DNA of 64,000 bases. Source: Pararhodonellum marinum. Lineage in GTDB: Bacteria; Bacteroidota; Bacteroidia; Cytophagales; Cyclobacteriaceae. The DNA lies in assembly GCF_015354735.1 (NCBI RefSeq), contig NZ_JACEFJ010000005.1:62001-126000 (forward strand), given 5' to 3'. Shown in pieces: positions 1 through 8,159 of this stretch (positions within the stretch are counted from its first letter, which is position 1; the number at the start of each line of letters is the position of its first letter). The notes beneath the pieces were generated by a model. It made no database searches. It was not told where the DNA came from and worked only from the letters and a program-made list of their open reading frames with translations. Made by a program: the position numbers and the translations under genes.

Positions 1-2
1 GC

Positions 3-428
3 GGACGGGTCACGGCAGGGTCAGACTCAGGTTTTATCTATCAGCTTTATGGCTTTGCCTATGTCCGGGAGTTGGAACTTTTGAGAGAAGCTGGATTTCA
101 TCCTTTGGAAGTATTCCGATCTGCCACCCTTTATGGCGCCGAGGCCTTGGGCATGGACAAGGAAATCGGATCGGTGGAAGTAGGCAAGTTGGCTGATTTC
201 GTGATCCTGGAAGAAAACCCTTTGCAGAATATCAAACTGCTGTATGGAACGGGTGCGATTAGAATTGGGGATGACAATGAACCGATTCGTGTGGGAGGGG
301 TCAAGTACACAGTCAAGGATGGGATAGTCTATGATGCCAAACAAATGCTCGAAGATGTCCGTAGGATAGTGCAAGCCCACAAGGACAGGGAAAATGCGAG
401 AATTACCCAACCAGGGCTGGATTGGTAA
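3..428 (+). CDS. Amidohydrolase family protein, C-terminal part (cut by window edge)
   Basis: The open frame runs in from the left edge with no start codon, leaving the last 141 residues. The fragment opens with VTAGSDSG, the conserved block carrying the last metal-ligand Asp of amidohydrolases, and continues with the typical closing segment (SATLYGAEALG, then EVGKLADFVILEENPL) that folds back into the small beta domain. The same closing segment ends the large amidohydrolase at 13724-17350, so the two are related, but here GSDS is intact. The enzyme is expected to be metal-dependent and hydrolytic; the substrate cannot be told. A tail of about 45 residues after the conserved block is unremarkable. 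Confidence 0.9.
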   Translation, partial: GRVTAGSDSGFIYQLYGFAYVRELELLREAGFHPLEVFRSATLYGAEALGMDKEIGSVEVGKLADFVILEENPLQNIKLLYGTGAIRIGDDNEPIRVGGVKYTVKDGIVYDAKQMLEDVRRIVQAHKDRENARITQPGLDW

Positions 429-533
429 AAATAGGCCAACTTTCTGTTAAAAAATCAGTTGTGCCTTCAATCTTGCTATAATTTAATGCTATTCCATTAT
501 CACGAGTGTAACCCAAGTTAAACGAATCAAAGT

Positions 534-1334
534 ATGGCATTCATTCAGCTTTCTCAAACCAAACTTTTTTACATCAAGGAAGGAGAGGGAAAAGAGGTAA
601 TCCTTTTTTCCCATGGTTTACTTTGGAGCCATAAAATGTTTAAAAAGCAGATAGATTTTTTTAAAAAAGACTATACCGTGATTGCCTATGACCATAGAGG
701 TCAAGGTCAAAGTGATGTGCCGGCAGGTGCTTACGATATGGATCTTTTGACCCAAGATGCGCTGGAAATCATAGAGAAACTAGTCGGCAAGCCGGTTCAC
801 TTTGTGGGCTTGTCTATGGGAGGATTTGTAGGCATGCGACTAGCTGCTCGATATCCAGAAAAAATAAAGAGTCTGATCCTGTTGGAAACATCAGCCCAAC
901 CCGAGCCTGTCGAAAACCTTCCCAAGTACAAATTTCTGAATGGGGTAGTCAGGTGGTTTGGGGTAGTTCCTGGGGTAGCCAAAAAAGTCATGAAAATCAT
1001 GTTTGCAGAAAGTTGGCTTCAAAACCCTGACAATTCAGAGGCTTACAAGACTTGGTTGGATGAACTCAAAGCCAACCGGAAAAGCATCACAAAATCAGTA
1101 GAGGCTGTCATCTATAGGAAGGGGGTGGAGGATGAGATTAGAAACATTGTTTGCCCTACAATGATCATCGTAGGCACCGAAGATGTGGCTACCAAGCCGG
1201 AAAAGGCCAAGTTCATTCAGATGTCCATTCCCAATTCGGTGCTACACCTTGTTCCCGGTGCCGGCCACAGCAGCAGCATAGAAAAACCAGAAGAAATCAA
1301 CCGGCTGATTGGGGATTGGATGAAACGTTTTTAA
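534..1334 (+). CDS. Alpha/beta hydrolase
   Basis: A 266-residue alpha/beta-hydrolase of usual length with no signal peptide, so probably cytoplasmic. The oxyanion HG is at residues 27-28, the nucleophile elbow GLSMGG puts the catalytic Ser at 94, the acid is probably Asp217 (GTED) and the base His245 (GAGHSS). The lid region is about residues 120-190. The family includes esterases, haloperoxidase-like enzymes and 3-oxoadipate enol-lactonase-type lactonases, and the substrate is not predictable. The gene stands alone about 105 bp after the amidohydrolase and converges on the next gene with a 4-bp overlap of the two ends. Confidence 0.93.
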   Translation: MAFIQLSQTKLFYIKEGEGKEVILFSHGLLWSHKMFKKQIDFFKKDYTVIAYDHRGQGQSDVPAGAYDMDLLTQDALEIIEKLVGKPVHFVGLSMGGFVGMRLAARYPEKIKSLILLETSAQPEPVENLPKYKFLNGVVRWFGVVPGVAKKVMKIMFAESWLQNPDNSEAYKTWLDELKANRKSITKSVEAVIYRKGVEDEIRNIVCPTMIIVGTEDVATKPEKAKFIQMSIPNSVLHLVPGAGHSSSIEKPEEINRLIGDWMKRF

Positions 1335-1876
1335 GGCAGATTTTCCACAATCATTTTAGCCAAAGCTTCCAGTTCGGACACTTGATAGACGAATTTATTG
1401 TTCTTGCCATCATCCACATTAAAATACTTCAGTTCAACTAAAAGATTTTTGTATACAAAACTTACATTCATCTCAGTCCTGTGACTGCTCAAAAGGTTTG
1501 GCTGAAGGTACCTGAAGCATAAGTCGCCAATATTTTCCGGCCAACCATAGTAAAAATCAGCTTCGTGGCCCTTTGCCATAAATTTTAAAGTTCGTTGAGC
1601 TCCTTCATGGCTTTGGGAAGTACTGACGATAAATACCAGCAGATCGCTGAAATGATCTACTTTTCCTATTGAAATGGTTCGGTTGCAAAGGTTCTCCTTT
1701 TCCAAGTTGGTGGCTTGGATTTGAATGCCACTTACCCGATCGCCAAAGACCTCTGCAAGCATCTGCGGGGTCAAATAACTTGGGCAATTCAATTCCTGGG
1801 CTTTGACCTGTGGAACTAAAGTCATGAAGGCTAGTACCAAAAGGTATGAATAGCATCTTTTTTTTAAACTGTTCAT
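1331..1876 (-). CDS. Hypothetical exported protein
   Basis: A 181-residue protein with a clear Sec signal peptide (basic MNSLKKR, hydrophobic core, cleavage near VKA-QE at about residue 27). The mature part has three Cys (near positions 31, 63 and 121) and no motif I recognise. ATG at 1876 gives a well-formed signal peptide. It converges on the hydrolase gene with a 4-bp overlap, so the two share no promoter. It is probably a periplasmic protein of unknown function. Confidence 0.75.
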   Translation of the reverse strand: MNSLKKRCYSYLLVLAFMTLVPQVKAQELNCPSYLTPQMLAEVFGDRVSGIQIQATNLEKENLCNRTISIGKVDHFSDLLVFIVSTSQSHEGAQRTLKFMAKGHEADFYYGWPENIGDLCFRYLQPNLLSSHRTEMNVSFVYKNLLVELKYFNVDDGKNNKFVYQVSELEALAKMIVENLP

Positions 1877-1991
1877 GTTGACGAGGGTCTAAGAAATAGA
1901 ATTTACAGTGATAAACGGTAAAATTTTGATTTAAATGGCGATATTATTAATTTAATTTCTTATATTGCATTGATTGATAAAAAATTATAAG

Positions 1992-2339
1992 ATGCTGGAA
2001 GAGAAATTTATTATAAATTACATAAAAAATTACGAAGAAAGTAGTGCAGGAGAAATATGGGGATTTAACCTCGCTTTAAGAAATCGAGGTTGTGACGTTT
2101 TTGAAAAAGCTGGACTAAAAGAAATTAGATCACCTTCTGTAAGATTTAATGAAGATAACCTGAAAAGCATAAAAATAGAATCTAGAATTATTGATTGGAT
2201 AACTTTTGAAGTCGAGGGGCGTATTTATGATTCTGAAAATGATGAAACATTATGTAACGATAAGAAAATGATTTTTATGATGAATGTTAATGAAAGAAAG
2301 AACGATGAGGATAGAACTTATTTCATTGATTTTAAATAG
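1992..2339 (+). CDS. Hypothetical AT-rich orphan protein
   Basis: A 115-residue acidic protein beginning MLEEKFIINYIKNYEES; no family recognised. I chose the ATG at 1992; an in-frame TTG at 1974 would add six residues. No signal peptide or membrane segment. The gene and its flanks are clearly more AT-rich than the neighbours and codon use leans to A/T third positions, which suggests acquisition by transfer. The context (MarR locus downstream, hypothetical upstream) does not suggest a role. It resembles stand-alone immunity-like or orphan proteins only in size. Confidence 0.6.
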   Translation: MLEEKFIINYIKNYEESSAGEIWGFNLALRNRGCDVFEKAGLKEIRSPSVRFNEDNLKSIKIESRIIDWITFEVEGRIYDSENDETLCNDKKMIFMMNVNERKNDEDRTYFIDFK

Positions 2340-2530
2340 TTTAGATATATATTTTAAATTTGATGTTTAATTGCTCTCCTAAAACCATTTTTTATAGCAT
2401 CATCAACTGAATAAGCAAAAGATTCCCTCCTTTTTTGTAAATTTTTTCCAAAGCACAATTTGAAATAAAATACTTGTGTTCAAAAAAATTAAAAAAAACC
2501 TTGTATACTGAAACTTTTTGACCAATTTTG

Positions 2531-2542
2531 ATGTATATACAT
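2531..2542. promoter_or_regulatory. Candidate operator palindrome upstream of the MarR gene
   Basis: ATGTATATACAT is a perfect 12-bp palindrome ending 24 bp before the chosen MarR start codon. A copy with one difference (ATGTCTATACAT) lies at 3034-3045 just upstream of the YceI gene. MarR dimers bind short palindromes and often repress their own gene. Assignment as operator is inference. Confidence 0.45.
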
Positions 2543-2566
2543 TTAATACAAAAACATTATATACAG

Positions 2567-3016
2567 ATGAGGATAGAAGAGGCCATTAAGCAAAAGGAAT
2601 TTATAGACCCATACAACAAGACTGTGGTGAATTTATTGTTTACACATAGTCATATTGTATCCAATCAAAGTGTCTTGTTTAAACCGTTTGGCCTGTCACC
2701 TGAACAGTACAACGTTTTAAGGATTCTTCGAGGCCAAAAAGGCACACCCATCACCGTTTCTTCCATTCAGGACAGAATGCTCAATAAAATGTCCAATGCC
2801 TCCAGATTGGTGGAAAAACTGAAAATGAAAGAATTGGTGTTGCGGGAAGAGTGTCCCAATGACCGAAGACAAGTCGATATCGTCATTACAAAAAAAGGCT
2901 TGGAAGTCTTGGAAAAACTTGAAAAATCAGTGTATAATTTCAATAAAAAAATAGTTAATCTGACCACAGAGGAAACAGAAGAGCTGAATAGATTGTTAGA
3001 CAAATTGAGGGGATAA
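2567..3016 (+). CDS. MarR family transcriptional regulator
   Basis: A 149-residue winged-helix regulator. The start at 2567 (MRIEEAIKQKEF) is preferred over upstream TTG/ATG codons because this N-terminus is typical of the Bacteroidota MarR group and because the upstream ATG lies inside the palindrome. The recognition-helix region is about MSNASRLVEKL and the wing carries the conserved DRR (PNDRRQVDI). No Cys sits in the usual N-terminal sensing position of MhqR/OhrR types, so ligand binding rather than thiol oxidation is likely. It heads a set with YceI, a ring-cleaving dioxygenase and an esterase, recalling MhqR control of mhqNOP/mhqED in Bacillus subtilis. Confidence 0.9.
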   Translation: MRIEEAIKQKEFIDPYNKTVVNLLFTHSHIVSNQSVLFKPFGLSPEQYNVLRILRGQKGTPITVSSIQDRMLNKMSNASRLVEKLKMKELVLREECPNDRRQVDIVITKKGLEVLEKLEKSVYNFNKKIVNLTTEETEELNRLLDKLRG

Positions 3017-3033
3017 AAAATTTTCCTTAAAAT

Positions 3034-3045
3034 ATGTCTATACAT
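3034..3045. promoter_or_regulatory. Second candidate MarR operator, upstream of yceI
   Basis: ATGTCTATACAT differs at one base from the palindrome at 2531-2542. It lies 17 bp after the MarR stop and 50 bp before the YceI start, a sensible position for repression of the downstream genes. No comparable sequence was seen before the dioxygenase at 3747. Confidence 0.4.
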
Positions 3046-3094
3046 GCAATGTAGAAACACTTAATCAATTTATAACCAATTAAAATTTAAAACC

Positions 3095-3640
3095 ATGAGT
3101 AATTCATCAACATTAAACGCGACAAAATGGGCCATCGATCCCACCCATTCAGAAATTTCCTTTAAGGTAAAACACTTGGTCATTTCTACCGTAACCGGAT
3201 TCTTCAAAAGTTTTGAAGGATTCGCAGAAACTGAATCCGATGATTTTAAGCAGGCGAAAATCGAATTTACTGCAGACATCGATAGCGTCAATACCAATCA
3301 GAAAGACAGAGATACCCACTTGAAGTCGGCTGATTTTTTTGATGCCGAAAAATTTCCGAAATTGAAATTCGAAAACGGAATCCTGGAAAACAGAGGGGGT
3401 GAATACGTTTTGGTAGGTGATCTTACTATCAAAGATACCACCAAATCCATTGAATTGTCTGTTGATTTCGGTGGAGTGGCCGGTGATCCTTATGGCAACA
3501 CCAAAGCCGGATTTGAATTAGAAGGTAAAATCAGCCGAAAAGAATTCGGGTTGATGTGGAATGCGGTTACAGAGGCAGGCAGTGTTGTCGTTAGTGATCA
3601 AGTGAAGATTTTGGCCAATGTACAAGTTATTAAACAGTGA
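3095..3640 (+). CDS. YceI family lipocalin-like protein
   Basis: A 181-residue protein matching the YceI fold along its full length: opening TKWAIDPTHSEISFKVKHL, the middle block KFPKLKFENG, and the closing VSDQVKILANVQV. The family forms a beta barrel that binds isoprenoid or other hydrophobic molecules. Unlike Escherichia coli YceI there is no signal peptide, so this one should be cytoplasmic, as with other MarR-linked YceI proteins in Bacteroidota. It follows the MarR gene by 78 bp and is followed by a hairpin at 3657-3686. Confidence 0.95.
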   Translation: MSNSSTLNATKWAIDPTHSEISFKVKHLVISTVTGFFKSFEGFAETESDDFKQAKIEFTADIDSVNTNQKDRDTHLKSADFFDAEKFPKLKFENGILENRGGEYVLVGDLTIKDTTKSIELSVDFGGVAGDPYGNTKAGFELEGKISRKEFGLMWNAVTEAGSVVVSDQVKILANVQVIKQ

Positions 3641-3656
3641 TTTTCTTAAAATCTTT

Positions 3657-3686
3657 GGGTACGGAAAAGCATTTTTTTCCGTACCC
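3657..3686 (+). terminator. Hairpin downstream of yceI
   Basis: Twelve-base arms GGGTACGGAAAA and TTTTCCGTACCC are fully complementary around a six-base loop. The trailing U run is weak (TTTATAG), so it may act as an attenuator or mRNA-stability hairpin rather than a full stop between yceI and the dioxygenase. Confidence 0.55.
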
Positions 3687-3746
3687 TTTATAGCTTCGAT
3701 AGAAATTTAAGAATCCCCGATCCATATTCCAAATAGCTAAACTACC

Positions 3747-4697
3747 ATGAAATCATTAATAAAAGGCATCCACCACATCACAGCCATCGCAGGAAATCCA
3801 CAGAAAAACATCGATTTCTATTCCGGTATCTTAGGACTAAGGCTGGTGAAGAAGACCATCAATTTTGATGCGCCTGATGTATACCATTTCTATTTTGGGG
3901 ATGAGGCTGGTTCACCTGGAACCATCTTTACTACTTTTCCCTTTGACGGTGCAAGAAAAGGCACCAAAGGTACCGGCGAGTTGACCTACACGGCATTTTC
4001 AGTGCCTCTGAACGCCTTGGATTATTGGATAGAGAGGTTAAGTAAATTTGACGTTACCGTATCCACCAAATTGGATCGGTTTGGTGAAAAATACATCCGA
4101 TTTGAAGATCATGACGGCATGGGCATCGAATTGATTGCCACCAATAAAGACAACAGGAAAGGTTGGACCTACGGTCAAGTGCCTCAGGAACATGCAATAC
4201 TGGGGTTTTATGGAGCCACCTTGAATCTGAAAGCCAAAGACCTGACCGAAAAGCTTCTTACAGAATTCATGAACTACAGATTTTTGGGAGAAGAGAACGG
4301 AAGATACCGCTATGGGACGGAAGGAAAACCTGGGGACGTTATTGACATAGTAGTTGACTCTCAGGGGAGACAGGGAATTCAAAGTGCGGGTACAGTGCAT
4401 CACATTGCTTTCCGTACCGATAATGACGACACCCAGAAAGAAATTCAGCAGGTCCTGTTGGACAATGGCTACCATGTGACTGAAGTTAAAGACAGAAATT
4501 ATTTCAAATCCATTTATTTCAGAGAACCGGGAGGGGTGTTGTTTGAAGTGGCCACAGATGAGCCGGGTTTTGCCATCGATGAAGACATGGACAAATTGGG
4601 TGAATTGATCAAACTGCCGGAATGGGCGGAGCCCAACAGAGATAAAATTGAATCCAAACTTGCCAAAGTTGAATTAAAGCTGAAAGATTATGCCTGA
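3747..4697 (+). CDS. Ring-cleaving dioxygenase, VOC/glyoxalase superfamily (MhqO-like)
   Basis: A 316-residue protein with two vicinal-oxygen-chelate modules (about 5-135 and 150-290). Candidate metal ligands are His10 (IHHITA), His219 (TVHHIAF) and Glu267 (LFEVATD), the spacing expected of extradiol-type ring-cleaving dioxygenases. Related Bacillus MhqO/MhqA proteins act in resistance to hydroquinones and catechol. No signal peptide. The stop lies within the start of the esterase gene (8-bp overlap), so the two are translationally coupled. The substrate, probably a quinol or catechol, is inferred from family and context. Confidence 0.92.
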   Translation: MKSLIKGIHHITAIAGNPQKNIDFYSGILGLRLVKKTINFDAPDVYHFYFGDEAGSPGTIFTTFPFDGARKGTKGTGELTYTAFSVPLNALDYWIERLSKFDVTVSTKLDRFGEKYIRFEDHDGMGIELIATNKDNRKGWTYGQVPQEHAILGFYGATLNLKAKDLTEKLLTEFMNYRFLGEENGRYRYGTEGKPGDVIDIVVDSQGRQGIQSAGTVHHIAFRTDNDDTQKEIQQVLLDNGYHVTEVKDRNYFKSIYFREPGGVLFEVATDEPGFAIDEDMDKLGELIKLPEWAEPNRDKIESKLAKVELKLKDYA

Positions 4698-5310
4698 TTT
4701 GAAAAAAGCCGGAAAGCCCCTAAAAGAAGCCAAAAAGGTAGCCATCATGATCCACGGGAGAGGAGCTACGGCTACTAGCATACTGGACCTACAAAATTAC
4801 CTTCATCTGGAGGATTTTGCCTTACTTGCCCCACAGGCACCCGGTAATACATGGTATCCCTATAGCTTTATGGCTCCTGACAAGGAAAATGAGCCTGCAT
4901 TTAGCCAGGCCATTCAAGCTGTTTCAGAGCTCGTGAAAACGGCAAATGAAGCAGGATTTTCATCAGAACAGCTTTATTTTTTCGGATTTTCCCAAGGTGC
5001 TTGTCTGGCATTGGAATATGCCAGTCAAAATGCACAGAAATATGGAGGGGTCATTGCCTTCACAGGTGGTTTGATTGGTGAGGAGATCAATGAAAAAAAA
5101 TATCAGGGGGATTTTGAAGGCACCCCGGTTTTTATTGGCTCAAGTCACAAAGACATGCATGTTCCACTTAGTCGGATCGATGCCTCAGCCAAGGTAATTG
5201 AAAGGATGGGTGCCAAGGTGAAAACCATGATCTTTGAAGACCAACAACATACCATCCGAGAGGAGGAGGTAGACTGGGTCAATCAACATATCCTTGACCA
5301 AAATCAATGA
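4690..5310 (+). CDS. Alpha/beta hydrolase, phospholipase/carboxylesterase type (MhqD-like)
   Basis: A 206-residue esterase of the compact phospholipase/carboxylesterase family. Oxyanion motif HGRG at 22-25, nucleophile elbow GFSQG with Ser101, probable Asp155 (SSHKDMH) and His187 (QQHTI). No signal peptide. It overlaps the dioxygenase gene by 8 bp, the same pairing as Bacillus mhqO/mhqD-type genes, where the hydrolase is thought to act on ring-cleavage or quinone-adduct products. The operon ends at the strong terminator at 5389-5420. Confidence 0.92.
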   Translation: MPDLKKAGKPLKEAKKVAIMIHGRGATATSILDLQNYLHLEDFALLAPQAPGNTWYPYSFMAPDKENEPAFSQAIQAVSELVKTANEAGFSSEQLYFFGFSQGACLALEYASQNAQKYGGVIAFTGGLIGEEINEKKYQGDFEGTPVFIGSSHKDMHVPLSRIDASAKVIERMGAKVKTMIFEDQQHTIREEEVDWVNQHILDQNQ

Positions 5311-5388
5311 GCAAATCCCCTACAATTTTCGCAGGGATTTTAAAGGACATTGAAAGGTGGAAAAATTTTTATCTCTATTGAGAGAAAT

Positions 5389-5420
5389 AAAAAGAGGAAA
5401 CAGTTTTGTTTCCTCTTTTT
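5389..5420 (+). terminator. Rho-independent terminator of the dioxygenase-esterase operon
   Basis: A perfect 13-bp stem (AAAAAGAGGAAAC with GTTTCCTCTTTTT) around a six-base loop, followed by a further T-rich run. It lies 80 bp after the esterase stop. Confidence 0.85.
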
Positions 5421-5502
5421 GTGTTTTTTTATTTACTAAGTATTCCTAGTCTTATAAAGAAAAGTATCCAGTTTTTAATCGATAGGACTTATTTAGACAT
5501 AT

Positions 5503-5600
5503 CTTAATATCCAAATATCCACCTGATATCAAAAAGTATCCACTAATACCTTAAATACCGCCTTCGGACAGAATGCCTTATTTTTGCATGTAACATTCCA
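5503..5600 (-). repeat. AATATCCA-box repeat (family B), copy 1
   Basis: An AT-rich stretch with repeated boxes (TAATATCCAAATATCCACC, then AGTATCCACTAATACC) ending in a segment like TTATTTTTGCATGTAACATTCC. It is the most diverged of three copies (others 17408-17488 and 19495-19572). It sits just 3' of the sugar dehydrogenase gene as read on the minus strand. Confidence 0.5.
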
Positions 5601-5619
5601 CGTGGTCAGATGATATCTT

Positions 5620-6777
5620 TTAATCCTGAGGAACAAGTTTAACCAATAATCCAGTCAGTTCAGTCACGACGTACAAATATCCCTCTGGGCTTTGAGCTAC
5701 CTGTCTTACCCTTCCGATATCTTGAAAAAGTCTTTCCTCTTCAACATATTTGGTTCCGTCCAAGACAACCCGGTTCACATGTTGGTGGGCTAGAGCGGCC
5801 ACCAGTAGATTTCCTTTCCATTCAGGATATTTGTCTGAGGTTACCAATGCCATTCCGCAAGGGGCGATAGAAGGATCCCAATAGGTGACGGGTTGTTCCA
5901 TCCCTTCTTTTTCTTTAAACTCAGTCAAGACAGTTCCGTCGTAATTGATCCCATATGAGATTTCAGGCCAGCCGTAATTGTTGCCTTTTTCGATCAGATT
6001 TATCTCATCACCACCTTTCGGTCCATGTTCTACCGCCCAGATCCTATCATTGGCTGTATCATAGGCCATGCCTTGGGGATTTCTATTGCCATAGGTCCAA
6101 ATAGAGGGAGATGCGCCGGGGGTATTCACAAAGGGATTGTCTTCAGGAATCCTGCCATCATCATGAATTCGGTGAATTTTACCATGGTCATTGTCCAGTT
6201 CCTGTGCATTTTGAGGTCTTGATCCTTTGTCTCCATTGGAGAAGAACAGGTAGCCATCTTTATCAAAAATAATCCTGGATCCAAAATGCCTGCCCCCTTT
6301 CCATTCGGGACCACAAACAAATACCTCTTCCAAATCGACCAAGGCATTGCCATCCAGTTTGGCTCGCCCGATCACCAATACTCCGCCTTCACCTTGGTCT
6401 TTGGCATAGGCCATGTAAATCCAGCCGTTGGATTCATAGTTGGGGTGGAGTGTAATATCTAAAAGGCCAGCTTGGTTTACCTCATGAACCTCAGGTACGC
6501 CGGTCAGTTTTTCACCGGTAAATGCATCTTCTTTGAAAATGAGGATTTCCCCTTTTCTTTCCGTGACCAGCATTCTGCCATCAGGCAGCCAGGTCATTCC
6601 CCAAGGATTTTCAAGGTCTGAATAAAGGGTGTCAAGCTTGATGGTCATTTTGTCCGTAGATACGGCATATGGATCTGGTTCTGACTTTTCGACTTCTTGG
6701 TTCTTGTTGCCACAGGCATTCAAAGACAGAAACAGTCCAGTCATCAGAATAAAAACAGTTTTTTTCAAATGTTTCAT
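5620..6777 (-). CDS. PQQ-dependent sugar dehydrogenase-like lipoprotein
   Basis: A 385-residue protein of the soluble glucose/sorbosone dehydrogenase beta-propeller family. The ATG at 6777 gives a lipoprotein signal ending LSLNAC with the lipidated Cys at 22. Family blocks visible in order: PWGMTWLPDGRMLVTER, HFGSRIIFDKDGYLFFSNGD, GNRNPQGMAYD and EHGPKGGDEINLIEKGNNYG, which in characterised enzymes build the PQQ and calcium site. It is expected at the cell envelope, oxidising sugars or aldoses. No PQQ biosynthesis gene lies in the window. It is monocistronic, with repeat elements on both sides. Confidence 0.92.
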   Translation of the reverse strand: MKHLKKTVFILMTGLFLSLNACGNKNQEVEKSEPDPYAVSTDKMTIKLDTLYSDLENPWGMTWLPDGRMLVTERKGEILIFKEDAFTGEKLTGVPEVHEVNQAGLLDITLHPNYESNGWIYMAYAKDQGEGGVLVIGRAKLDGNALVDLEEVFVCGPEWKGGRHFGSRIIFDKDGYLFFSNGDKGSRPQNAQELDNDHGKIHRIHDDGRIPEDNPFVNTPGASPSIWTYGNRNPQGMAYDTANDRIWAVEHGPKGGDEINLIEKGNNYGWPEISYGINYDGTVLTEFKEKEGMEQPVTYWDPSIAPCGMALVTSDKYPEWKGNLLVAALAHQHVNRVVLDGTKYVEEERLFQDIGRVRQVAQSPEGYLYVVTELTGLLVKLVPQD

Positions 6778-6967
6778 GGTTTCTAATTTGGTTAGTATCA
6801 AAATTAATCAAATTTAATCACAAATGTTTTGCGCTTTTGATAAACGGGGTGGGATTTTATGTCATTGGACTTGCTTAGGTTTCTTATTGTTCTTTTATGG
6901 ACAGACAAGTAATCAAAGTTACTGGCAATCCTATCTTTTGTTAATCGAAAAAAATCTCATTTGATTA

Positions 6968-7181
6968 CATGTATGTACGCAATGATGCCAGTAAAAAGGT
7001 AATTCAATGTAATTCTCGCCACCAAACCGAAATGTCCCATACATCCCCTGCCCGACCACGGCGGGCCTGCTCGACCACGGGCGGGCCTGCCCGACTACAA
7101 GACGGGTGAATTCCGACTTAGGACTTCCGACCCTTTTGAAAAAGAATATTGGGTTAGTACAAAGAAGTGGATAACCATTTT
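6968..7181 (-). repeat. Dispersed GC-centred repeat (family A), copy 1, reverse orientation
   Basis: On the minus strand it begins AAAATGGTTATCC, passes CTAACCCAATATTC, a GC-rich centre and CCGAAATG-like sequence, and ends GAATTACC-TTTTT then TACATG. The outer parts match the copies at 21222-21395 and 62744-62929. The centre (7048-7090) holds a near-tandem duplication of a ~20-bp CGACCACGG-CGGGCCTGC unit. It fills most of the space between 6778 and 7267; I see no gene there. Confidence 0.7.
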
Positions 7182-7267
7182 AGTTGGATTATGTCAAAAT
7201 CAAAAAAATTAATTATCTTGACTATATAATTAATCATAAGCAGGGGGATTAAAATAAATTTACGATC

Positions 7268-7462
7268 ATGAAAAAATTATCTTTTAGTGCTAGTTTTTTT
7301 CTCATTATTCTTATAGCAGCGCTCTCAGGAGTTTCTGTTTCTTTTCTGATGGGGCTGTTAGATGTTGATTTTGGAAAAGTAGCTAGTCTTGTTGTCATGA
7401 CTGTGGTAATGGCTCTTTTACTTAGACGCCTTGAAAAGAAAGAGAACGAGCCTTCGAATTAA
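7268..7462 (+). CDS. Small two-helix membrane protein
   Basis: A 64-residue protein with a basic start (MKKLS) and two predicted membrane helices, about 8-30 and 38-54, followed by a charged tail (RRLEKKENEPSN). No family recognised. An AT-rich promoter-like region precedes it. It opens the stress-associated block but has no operon partner: the next gene is on the other strand. Confidence 0.6.
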   Translation: MKKLSFSASFFLIILIAALSGVSVSFLMGLLDVDFGKVASLVVMTVVMALLLRRLEKKENEPSN

Positions 7463-7543
7463 GGATTGCTGAAAAAGCATTAACCCCAATATGAGGTTCT
7501 TTTTTCTTAATTCAATTCTATGCGCTTTTGCCTAAGCGTATTA

Positions 7544-7750
7544 TTAAAGGTCATCTAAGAAATCCTTAAGTTCATTACCATTGGATTCTCCCTCCTGATT
7601 AAGGTTCATTTCTTTAAAGCCTTGTTTAATCCCTTTGATGACTTCTTCCCTAGTACCTTCAGATTTTACCTTTTCCAGTCCCAGATTTTGGATCAGTTCC
7701 ATAAAAAAAGCATATTTATGATTGGGTATTTTTATTGTGATCTTTTTCAT
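7544..7750 (-). CDS. Small hypothetical protein, antitoxin-like N-terminus
   Basis: A 68-residue protein starting MKKITIKIPNHKYAFFMEL; an earlier start at 7810 is less likely because this N-terminus is common to small Bacteroidota proteins often found beside RelE/ParE toxins. The first ~30 residues look like a short beta strand plus helix, and the tail is acidic (ELKDFLDDL). No toxin-like gene follows within 280 bp on this strand or precedes it closely, so it would be a solitary member. The antitoxin role is a guess. Confidence 0.55.
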   Translation of the reverse strand: MKKITIKIPNHKYAFFMELIQNLGLEKVKSEGTREEVIKGIKQGFKEMNLNQEGESNGNELKDFLDDL

Positions 7751-8159
7751 ATTGAGGTAAAGCTTATGGTTTAATTTTTTTGAACTTTGCCAGTTATTGA
7801 AATCTGACATTTTATGGTGATTGTAAGCGTGATTTAGTGGAAAAAAAGATTAACCACTTTCAGCAGGTTTCGGTATAATTTGTTCACCCAAACAAACTTC
7901 TCCCAAATAAAAAATATCATTGGCATAGTCTAATTTCTACTTATAGGAAATTTTATTTACCAAATCAGCGGCCTGCTTACTCGTGGAAAATCAAAAAAAT
8001 GGTGTTTTTCATGTTAATGGGGTTGATTTTTATTTGATAATTTCAAATCGAAGAAAGAATCTTCAATAAACCTAAACTTTCACTGATCATACCTTTCCTG
8101 AATGAATATTTCTCCATTAAAGTGATAAATGAAAACATGACCATCTATTCTTTTTTTGT
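7751..8159. other. Intergenic stretch, nothing recognised
   Basis: AT-rich sequence between two minus-strand small genes. No open frame with a plausible start, no strong hairpin and no repeat match was seen. It probably carries the promoter of the 7544-7750 gene. Confidence 0.5.

Noticed and set aside
2350-2490. Minus-strand open stretch reading NLQKRRESFAYSVDDAIKNG
   Set aside because: Looks protein-like but has no ATG and is only ~40 codons; mentioned only as a possible relic.
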